Shown one piece after another: positions 10,458 to 18,973 of a stretch of 64,000 bases of DNA; the first letter of the stretch is position 1, and every line of letters starts with the position of its first letter. The translations under genes and the position numbers were made by a program. The stretch spans positions 1,922,001 to 1,986,000 of the forward strand of contig JALJCQ010000012.1 of NCBI GenBank assembly GCA_023091665.1, in the 5' to 3' direction. Source of the stretch: Pythium myriotylum. Taxonomy: Eukaryota > Oomycota > Peronosporomycetes > Pythiales > Pythiaceae. The notes under the pieces were generated by a model. The model was not told where the DNA came from, did not search any database, and saw nothing but the letters and a program-made list of their open reading frames with translations.

Positions 10458-10901
10458 CTAACTGATCACGCAGCATGCACGCCCGGCCGGAAGCGTGCTG
10501 GTGCCCGCCTGCTTGCTGTAGTGGGTTCGGCTGGAGTAGGTGATCTCGGCCAGCACGCCGCCGGATTCGTCCGCAAACACGAGTCTTCGCTCCGACTTGG
10601 CCTGGGTCCATGCCTGTGGTTCTTCGGTCGCCGCTGTGGGTGCTCGCCCGTCTTGGGCGGGGTATTGTCCGCCATTCGCGTGGTCGGTAGCCGCGGCTGC
10701 TCGCGCCGACATGGTGCCTGGGCCTAGGGCCGTGGCCGCGGCGAGGTCGCTGCCTCTCGGGCTGTCACTTGGGTTTTGGTAATGCCGGTCTGCTATCCGT
10801 TGACTGGGGGCCATGTTCGAGGTGGGCTCGTTTTCATACTCCTCGAAAGAACTGGTCTTCGGCGGGTCCATCGGATGCACAGACTGGCCCATCAACCCCA
10901 T
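10458..10901 (-). CDS. Small hypothetical protein with C-terminal CaaX box
   Basis: This ORF of 147 codons starts at the ATG at 10901. The protein is mostly low-complexity (Ala/Ser/Pro/Gln). A conserved-looking core follows, 'RRLVFADESGGVLAEITYSS', and the protein ends 'RACCVIS'. The last four residues CVIS fit a farnesylation CaaX box, with a second Cys before it that could be palmitoylated, so membrane association is likely if the gene is real. Upstream on the same strand a good donor (GTAAGT, near 11165) and an acceptor before 10990 suggest a 5'-UTR intron. I do not recognise the family. The coding call rests on the clean CaaX end and the core. Confidence 0.6.
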   Translation of the reverse strand: MGLMGQSVHPMDPPKTSSFEEYENEPTSNMAPSQRIADRHYQNPSDSPRGSDLAAATALGPGTMSARAAAATDHANGGQYPAQDGRAPTAATEEPQAWTQAKSERRLVFADESGGVLAEITYSSRTHYSKQAGTSTLPAGRACCVIS

Positions 10902-11461
10902 GAACGTAGGGGCCGAGGTGGGGGGCCGAGGCCTCTCGGTCTCAGCCGCGCAGTCACTCGCTCACGTCCTCTTCTTCCTCCAGCTGGGGAACGAAACCGC
11001 AGACGAGAGGCTGGGTGGGTCAGAAGCCCGGAGTCTGGTCGGATTGGTAGGTTACTGGTAGTCGAGCTTTTTTCTCGTCCTCGAAGGATGGTTGTCGATC
11101 GCTTGTTACGTGGCCGGGCGTTGGCTCTCGCCCTCGTTTTTCATCGAGTGGAGAGACCAAGCACGACTTACCGGGCGTCTTGATTGTCTTATCGAGGACC
11201 CGAACAAGACGACTGCCAACTCAAACCTCCGCGCTTTTTTTATAGCAGGAGAAAACCCCATGCTCGAGAAATGTGATCACTTACAACACAAAAGCACTGT
11301 GTTTATCTTTACTTTCTCCATTTCAGTTGCTGTACGCGGTTCGGAGAATGAGAAGGCAATGTCCCGAAACGCAACTGAACCAAATGCGTGCAATTGGCTC
11401 CAAGAAATAACACAGACCACGATGTTTAGTGGTATCCACGCATCACAGTGAGTCACATGCT
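10902..11461. other. Intergenic region between CaaX gene and GOST protein 1
   Basis: These 560 bp hold the probable 5' UTR and promoter of the CaaX protein gene and the 3' end of the GOST gene, both on the minus strand. No further gene is supported. Confidence 0.45.
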
Positions 11462-13212
11462 TCACAAAAGCTCCGATCTTGAGGAGCTAGTCGGTGGTCG
11501 ATGGTCGAGTTCAGGCTCTTCCTCTTCTTCATCCTCGTCACACTCTGTCACTTGAGTGAGCAGACTCTTCGAGTGACGTTGGTTGTGTTGACCCCGTGGG
11601 GTGTCTTCGTCGAGTGCACATGGCACACGAGGCATGAGCTCGATTCCTCTCCTGTTTGGTGTCGCGGATGTCGGTGTAATGGGCTCGTGACTTGGAATTT
11701 GGTCCATCCGTGAATACAATTGGCTCGTGCTCTTCGGGCGCCAGATCACGACAACCACGAGAAGCACAGTGAACATTAGCAGTCTGTTGGCCGCCCAAAT
11801 GAGCCACATGTACTGCCAGTCCAGCATCACGCTTCCGGAATATCTGTGTTCACAAGGGAATACTGAGTACTCTGACCATGGTCGTCCATCAGCAAGAACA
11901 ACGTACACTGCACCCTCAAGCCCCATGAGGAAAAATGATGCCAAAACGTACGCATACAGTACACGACTGAGACTCGTATACATTCGGAGCTTGACAGTTT
12001 GGCCGAAGGTGGCCAGATTTCGCCGAGTTAGTGCCAGCGACGTGAATATCCATCCAGCAAAGCACGCGTTCGTCGCGATCACTAAAACCTCCCACACGAG
12101 AGGCGGATTCGTATTTCCGTCCGATTGATTGAGAATGTGGCTGATCTCCAGCGCTCCGACAGATACGAAATAACATAGTCCGAGCCCGGACACTACCAAC
12201 ACCTCAGGGGCAGAAATCGTCGGTCGCACGAGGCCGTACCCAAGGCACACCAACGTTGTTCCTATCCGTGCGAACATTCCGGCGCTGATCTTCACAATCG
12301 TCGACATAATGATCATCGGAGGATATGGACAGCAAACGCGTTGACCACTCTGATTGAGCATCTTGTACGTGAAGAACCACGAAGCCGACTCTCCAGTTGC
12401 GAGCAGTAGAACCACGAGCAACATGTACTGCATTTGGAGCGCATGCTTTCGGTGTCGGTTAATCAACACAATGAAGCAAATATCCACGAACCCATACAAC
12501 AATGACAGGCAGCCGCTGCAATGGAAGGGGAAGATTAGCTTCAGCTTCAAAATCCAATACCTTTGACGCCTCACCTGAAGGGGAAAAGTCCATACAGTAA
12601 CGCGGGAAGATACCCGTACGGATTCAGGAACGAAATGGATGCGTCCATAAAGAACAACGGATCTTTCATCGGGTACATCGAATACTCCGTCGAGCTAACT
12701 GGGTAGCCGAACGAGTCGCTCTTTTGCTTCCAGCAAGGCACTAGCATCACAATCTGCAAGCCGCTCTTCGCCGGCCTGAACACTGTATTGATCTGCAGCG
12801 TGTCCTCTTCGTGGACTTCATAGAACTCCCCATACAGAAGCCCATCGGCATTGCCTTCATCCGGGTCGGAGAAGTTCCGATTGCACACACTGTGCTCGTC
12901 GATATCAGCGAATCTGTCAACGTCTGTGTAGCTCACGGCGACCACGCCAAAGTGGAAGTACTCTCGAAGGCGATGCACCGTGATGCTGTCGCTGACCTCA
13001 TGGTCCAAGAGCGGCGAGATCGTCGCGTTGACCTGGATGGTCGAGTGGCCGCCCATGCCGAAGGGGCCGTGGCCGTCGGCGAACATGCGCTCGGTGAACT
13101 TGCATCCCGTGGACTTCCCGTGGACCTCGTGGATCGACGAGAGCGCGAAGCTCTTGCGCTGGCTCGCGAAGAGCGCGGCCCAGAGCAGCAGCACGCGCGT
13201 GCTCCGCGTCAT
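11462..13212 (-). CDS. GOST family seven-TM protein 1 (GPR107/TMEM87-like)
   Basis: Exons 13212-12575 and 12515-11462 join in phase to give 563 aa; the join reads 'GLFPFS|GCLSLLYGF'. A signal peptide (MTRSTRVLLLWAALFAS...) is followed by a lumenal domain of about 200 residues. Seven predicted membrane segments then start with 'LLYGFVDICFIVLI'. The block VCLGYGLVRP is typical of the Lung_7-TM_R/GOST family. The cytosolic tail is acidic and Ser-rich. Family members sit in the Golgi/endosome system and act in trafficking. The paralogue at 13614-15318 is divergently transcribed from an adjacent start and shares 'MFAxxHGP', 'DVDRFADI' and 'VCCPYP'. The intron position falls in a segment uninterrupted in the paralogue, so the pair is not a very recent duplicate. 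Confidence 0.88.
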
Positions 13213-13613
13213 GGGCGCCTAGCGGGGTGTGGAGCCAGGGAGGAGAGGGCTTCTCGCCGTCGAGTCGTGTCCCATGCGAGCTTTGTCCGCCATGTCAACT
13301 GTAGCTCCTCACCGGGGTCAAAATTCATATATAGCCAATCCCAAGACGTCTATAGAACAGTTAACCGAGACACAATCCGACACAGTTGCTATTTTCAGCC
13401 AATGAATGAATCCTTTTCTCGAGGAACGTGCTAATTTATACCCAATCGTGTCGTCACAACGCACACAATCAGCACCCACCTCTCTCCCATGTCACATTTT
13501 TTGGACAGTCATACTAGGGGTTTCCATCGAAAGAACCGCCGCGGATCGGCGCCGACTAGCCCACTTCTCTCGCCCCGCGCGCGCCCCGCAGCCCTTCAAC
13601 GTCCACGAGCGCC
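13213..13613. promoter_or_regulatory. Bidirectional promoter region between GOST paralogues
   Basis: These 401 bp lie between two divergent start codons. The stretch TCACATTTTTTGG (13492-13504) and the pyrimidine-rich leader before 13614 are the likeliest plus-strand start signals. No exact TCAYTYY match was seen. Confidence 0.45.
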
Positions 13614-15318
13614 ATGCCGTCGTGTAGAGCACTCTTCGCGCTTTCGATCCATGCGCTACTCGCCTTCTCTGCGCGCGTGCAGGCGTCGATCTACCCCGTC
13701 GAGTCCAAGCTCTGGATCCCGCCCTTCCAGCATGCCGAGAAAATGTTTGCAAGCGACCACGGACCCATCCTCTCGCGCTCGGGCGACTCGACGATCAAAC
13801 TGCACATCAATGGCGTCAACATCTCGCAGGACATGGACGACTGGCGGCTCGTCGTCTTGTTCTACCACGTGGATTCGCTTGAGCGCTTCGCCGACATCGA
13901 GGACAAAGTGGAGCTGCTCGCGTGCTCGGGCACGTCCTCGAACGACTCGACGGCCGGCGCGGCGCTCGCAGTCAACGGCATGTCACATGCCAAGCGCTTT
14001 GTCTTCCCTGTGAAGAACGAGTCGGTCAGCGCCTCGGTCGAGTACAAGGTGGAGACCAGCGGCTGGACCGACACGCAGATCTTTGTCTGCTCGGACGCGA
14101 ACGGCGCCGCCGAAGTGCTTCCGTTCGTCGGAAGTATGGAGATCCGCAATCCGTTTGGTCTGTTGCCTGCCGTGCTCTACGGTATGCTGCCCTTCAGTGG
14201 ACTGCTCTCGATCGGCTACCTCGTGCTCGACCTCTTCTTCGCCGTTCTACTCTGCAAGCATCGCAAACAAGTGCTGCACCTCCACTACGGCATTCAGATC
14301 GTGTTGCTCATGGGCACTGGTGAGTTTTGTTTTTTTTTTGTGTTCGTGATGATTGAATAGTCCTCACGGCGTCTCGCGATCGGTCACTTAGCGGCGTCAT
14401 CGGCGTGGTTTTACGCGTTCTACCGCATGAACAAGACGGGTGAGCCCGTTTGCTGTCCATACCCGACCACTTTTCTCGTCGCTGTGATTCTCGATGTGAG
14501 TGCGGTGTGCTGGCTTGCTTCCTTATAAAGTTCTTGCTCATCGTGGTGTGTGTGTGTGTGTTCAGACGCTCATGCGGACATTCGCACGCTTGCTCCTCGT
14601 CGTCGTGTGTCTAGGCTACGGTATCGTTCGCGACCACCTGCGCCGCGGAGAAGTCGTCCTCGTATTGTTGCTCTCTTTGGCGTACTTTGCCTCGGGCGTG
14701 GCTGATGAGATCACGCGTGGCACGTCAAGTGGCGCCGAGTTCCGTGAAAAGCCAACCTTCTGGTCCTTCATCCAGCTGTTGTGTAATCTGATGTTCATCA
14801 TGTGGATCCACTACTCCCTCGAGCGGATTATCAAACAGCTCGCGGAAATGAAGCAGTCGGCCAAGTTGGGCATGTACAAGTCGCTGGCGTGGTCGCTCGC
14901 AGGTTTCGTGGTCTTCTTCACGGTGCTGACCATGGTCGCCGTGTGCGGTCGCCTCGGAGTCTTCGACTGGGACGTTGAGTGGGAGTGGATGACACTGGTC
15001 GCGTGGCCTGTACTCAACTTCATCGTCTCGGCGGCCATGTGTGTGATTTGGCGCCCAACCAAGAACTCGTCGCAGTTTGCATTTTCGATGCAGCTTCCGA
15101 TGAACGAGAAGGACATCGGCAAAGGTATCGAAATGCCTTCGGCTTTCTCGCGCGACTCCGACTCGGATGAAGACGACTTTGCCGGTGGTGACATCGTGTT
15201 CGACGACGACAATGACGATGAAGTTGAAGTTGAAGTTTCGCCTCCGAAAGACGCTGCTAAGAAGAAAGCGCATAAGCGTTTGGCGGCTCGTGACAGCGAT
15301 GAGGAGGAAGGATTGTGA
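13614..15318 (+). CDS. GOST family seven-TM protein 2 (GPR107/TMEM87-like)
   Basis: Exons 13614-14319, 14392-14495 and 14566-15318 give 520 aa with consistent phases. A signal peptide (cleavage probably after 'ARVQA') is followed by a lumenal domain carrying 'HAEKMFASDHGP', 'DSLERFADIEDK' and 'NPFGLLPAVLYGMLPFSG'. Seven membrane segments follow, with the family block VCLGYGIVRD and an extracellular 'EPVCCPYP'. The tail is acidic ('SDSDEDDF', 'DDDNDDEVEVEV') and ends in a basic patch. The role by family is Golgi/endosomal trafficking. It has two introns inside the membrane domain where paralogue 1 has none, so intron gain or loss followed the duplication. Confidence 0.88.
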
Positions 15319-15450
15319 GCAGGACGCTCTACATGTTTGACTGTGTTTCGATGCTGTTGACACGAACAAAACACACGCTTTTCTCTCCACACTGTTTCTA
15401 ATTGCCTGCTTTCTGAACAACAATCGTGCCTCCGATAGACATCGCCTCTC

Positions 15451-17669
15451 CTACGCGTCCTTCTTGTGGTCACCCGAAAGCCGACGCGCCAGCACGAACA
15501 TGATGGCGAAGCAGCCGACTGGGAAGAGGAGCGAACTGGCGCTGAAGCCTTGGCCTGCCCCGGCGGCGACGGCAGCTGCTTCTGCGTTTGCGAGCTCTCG
15601 AGCCTCTTCACCACCGTCTTTGTTCGCATCCGAGGGTCGATGGAACGCAGCACCTGGAACATCCTTGTCTGCTGCCATCGCCGCTGCAGCGGCAGCAGCT
15701 TTCTTGGCATCTCCGTCTTTCTTCGGAGGACATGGCTTGATCACAGGCGCGTCACTCTCCTTCGCAGCTTCCTCCTGTGGATCTTGGCGAAGGCGCTTCG
15801 GTTGACACGCTGCTGGACGTTTGTCTTCGCTCCCCTTGTAGGACCGACAAACCTCTTCCTTCAGCTGCTTGTAACCGATCCCATGGCGTGCGTCGCCAAG
15901 GACGACCGTATTCAGACGAACGAACGGTACCCAGCCGATTTCGACCTTACTCAGCCGACTAATGTAGCCCTTGAGTAGGTCCTTGCTTTTGTTTTCAAAA
16001 CAGCTTCGCATCGCCTTCTGACCGTCCGGGTTGAAACACGAACCAATGACACTACTCCACTTCTTACCCTTGTTATCTTTGCTTTCCAGGCACTGTGCGG
16101 AGACACACGATGTCAGACAACTTCTCCTTTGTATCAATTTCAAGAAAACTTGCCGCGAGGTGCTCGATCTGTTCCTCGACTTTCGGGAATTCTTCGATTG
16201 CGCACGCGAGCCATCGATGACCTGTGCATTCCACCATACCTTGGGTGCACACGAAGTTTCCTTTGCCATCGATTGACATTCCTGCGGCAGGCACTGGGCG
16301 GAAGTCGACAATCTCGCGGAACTCGGGCTTGCGAAGGAGCTTTAGGAGTGGCTTCGTCACGAATGCCATGCACCCAGGGCTACACACACTTTTCTGTGAA
16401 CACCAGAAAACACCCGTGGACCGAGGATTGTAACGTACCAAAACGCTCGCCAGAAGACCTCAATTCGAACTTTGTCAGACGTGAGAGCATCGGCCACGGC
16501 ATCTTCGCTGTCACCTTTCATGGGCATGTCGATGTCCTCTTCGTCCTCTTCGCCATTCGCAGGTGCTTGTGCCGCATCAGCAGGCTGTGGGGTCGCGACC
16601 ACAACGTCTGGCTCGTCCGGCGCAAACTCTTTCTGCGCGCCAACCAGCTCTTTGCAAACGTCAGGGTAATGACGCTGGGGTCCTTTGAAATTGGAGCAGA
16701 CATAGGTCTGCAGATCCGACAAGCCGACACCCTGAGATGGCGAGCCCAGCACCTGATCCTGTACTAGAGTCTGCAGAGAAATACAATCGCTGAGACCAAA
16801 TCTCTCATCTTCGGCACAGTCTCAGCTGCACATACGTAAGGCATCCACTCAACGCGGTGGAAGTTCTTGGCCTTCATCATCGTGCGGATGAGGTCTTTGC
16901 TCTTCTTCTTGTAGCATTTCTTGAGCACTGCGCGCTCCTCGGCCGTGAAACAGTTCTGGAGTTTGATGTCCCACTCGCCGATCTCACCAGACTCGTCGCC
17001 TTCGATGCACTGCGCTCCAAACGTCAGCCCGCCATCTCCAAAGAAAGAAAGAAAAGCATCCCAACGCACCGCCAGGTTGCCCACATACTTGACGACATCA
17101 GTCGGATCCTTTTCGATAATGCAGGCCTCCCACTGGTGGCCCTCGCACTCGAGATCGCCTCCTTCGCAGTCGAACACGCCGTCCTTCTCGATCATACCTG
17201 CAGCCGGGTACACACTACGCAGCAGCCGGAACACGCATCAGCACTGACATGCATGTCTCCCTTTCTCCATTTTCTGTGTCCGTACTTGAGATCCACGATG
17301 TTGCGGAATCTGAAGTGGCCAGAGCGACGTCAGTAAAGATACCAGCCGCCGTGTCTCCTCACGCGCATCCCACGTACTCTTCCTGGCGAATCAGCTCCAG
17401 CAGCGGATCGCCCACAAACCACTGGCACGCCGGACTGCGACAGCCACCGTCAGTTTCTCCTTCTCTCCTTCTCAGCAGCTACGCAGTCCCCACCAGAACG
17501 CGCGGAAGAAGACCTCGACGTTCACGTGATACTTGGCCGCCACGGGCGAGGCCAGCGCGGCAGGCGTCGCGGTTACGATAGGGGGTACACCTGGCGTAAC
17601 CGCGAGCATACACGCGGCGCCCAGCAGAGCAACACGTCGCCAGAGCAGCGCCATCGTCGAGCGGCCCAT
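15451..17669 (-). CDS. Tandem GILT-like thiol reductase with C-terminal membrane anchor
   Basis: Eight predicted exons (17669-17494, 17434-17363, 17309-17286, 17214-17070, 17009-16836, 16770-16439, 16379-16154, 16092-15451) sum to 1,791 nt, or 596 aa. A signal peptide precedes two homologous domains of the gamma-interferon-inducible lysosomal thiol reductase family. Domain 1 has 'EVFFRAF-CPAC'; domain 2 has 'EVFWRAF-CPGC'. Both CxxC centres form only after splicing, since an intron splits the first Cys codon in each. Both carry the family block, 'ECEGHQWEACII' in domain 1 and 'ECTGHRWLACAIEEFP' in domain 2. An acidic linker joins them. The C-terminus is basic, then Ala-rich, with one TM helix (SSLLFPVGCFAIMFVLA). 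Likely role: disulfide reduction in the endolysosomal or secretory lumen. An in-frame ATG at 17753 is an alternative start. Exon 3 is only 24 nt. Confidence 0.82.
16093..16153 (-). other. GC-AG intron in GILT domain 2
   Basis: On the minus strand this 61-nt segment starts GCAAGT and ends CACAG. Removing it restores frame and joins 'EHLA' to 'CLESKDNKGKKW', matching domain 1, where a GT-AG intron (17010-17069) sits at the same place between 'GNLA' and 'CIEGDESGEIGEW'. No in-phase GT donor is available. Confidence 0.75.
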
Positions 17670-17822
17670 TTCGGCGGAGCTCGTGGGGAGCGGAACTGGA
17701 TGACTGGGGTACGTCACGGCGGTTACGGATCGGAGAGGCAGAGTGTAACCCATGGCCGTGTGTTAAGTCAGTAGATCAGAGCCAAAAATGGACCTCCTCG
17801 TCAACATGGCTACATCGCGACG

Positions 17823-18807
17823 ATGGAGGAAGAGGACGGACGCCTCGAGGCCGCGGCGGAAGCGCATCGCCAGGTGCTCGAGATGGCCGCGACCATCGAG
17901 ATCCTCACGCGCGACTTCGAGCACCTGCAGCGCGAGCTGCTGGACGCCTACAAGAAGCTTCACGAGTACAGCGACCGGCAGCTCTCGCCGCCCAAAGTGG
18001 GCACGACCGTCCGCGGCGGCGTCGTCTCGAACGCCATGGCCAAGCTGCGCGCTGGCAGCTACGACGGTTGTGGCTGCGACCATGCGAGCCAGGTCCACGA
18101 GCTGCAGCAGGTGCGTTGGGTCGATAGAGAAGCAGCTATGGAGGGAGGACTGAGTGACCGAGAGCTTGCCCTAGATCATCACAGTCAAAGACACGGCACT
18201 GACTGAGGCTCTCCACGAGCGAAACGAGTACAAGCTGCGCATGGAGCGAGCTGAGGCCATGGTACGCGATCTGCAAGGCCACGACAGCCGCTCGAGCGGC
18301 TCGCGAGGTGGCCTCCACGTCCAGACCTCTTCTCGCGCGGCATCGTTCACCTCCCCAGGGGTACCATACGGCATGACGTCCACGTCACCAGTCAGCTTCA
18401 CACCTTCTTCCTCAATTGCTTCTACGGCCAGCAGTCGTGACGTGCCTAAGCACGAGCGGTTCGACCAAGAGTCCTCCTACCAAGCGAGAGAGGACGACGA
18501 GCTCTTCTGGAGACGACAGTATCGGGACGCTGTGCGTATGCGCAAGCACAACGGCCAGTCTGGCGTATCGTCTGGCCTCGCCACCGGATGTGGCGGTGGG
18601 AACGCCAAGCCGTCTCTCAAGATCTTTTCATACCCAAACGCGAACCGCCAAAAAGGTGAGCGGCTCAGCGGAGGTGATGGACGGTCTGAGCTGATGGTGG
18701 GGATCTTCGTAGGCATCACCGACGAGAATGTGCCGTTCACGAGGTACATCGGCATCAGCACTCGTCAAAACGAGATCATTAAAGAGCAGCACCGTCTCCT
18801 TTCGTAA
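17823..18807 (+). CDS. Hypothetical coiled-coil protein
   Basis: Exons 17823-18110, 18175-18655 and 18713-18807 give 287 aa. The last intron (57 nt, GTGAGC...CGTAG) is a multiple of three, so it could be retained to give 306 aa. The N-terminal 125 residues are a probable coiled coil ('ATIEILTRDFEHLQRELLDA', 'ALTEALHERNEYKLRMERAE'). A Ser/Thr-rich linker follows, then 'ELFWRRQYRDAVRMRKH' and a short conserved-looking end 'ENVPFTRYIGISTRQNEII'. I do not recognise a family. The gene is divergent from the GILT gene with only about 150 bp between starts, so the two probably share a promoter. Confidence 0.7.
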
Positions 18808-18973
18808 GGTAGTCAATGGCAAAAGTAAAATGTTCTCTTAGGAATTTCGGTGGATCGGGTAACTAGCATCGACACGCACAACCAGGGAAACACACACACT
18901 ATCCTCGCTGCCAAATGTTCTGCATTCAACAGTTTTGTATCTCACGCTGTTCACCCGTTTCGGGGTCGTGAGC

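Noticed and set aside
17010..17069. Possible 20-residue insertion in GILT domain 1
   Set aside because: The segment is 60 nt with a GTGCGT donor and GCAG acceptor and sits exactly where domain 2 has an intron that must be removed, so it is an intron, although retention would keep the frame.
18656..18712. Reading the coiled-coil gene straight through this segment
   Set aside because: The stretch has GTGAGC and CGTAG borders and typical intron length. Because it is 57 nt, readthrough also stays in frame, so the spliced form was preferred but not proven.
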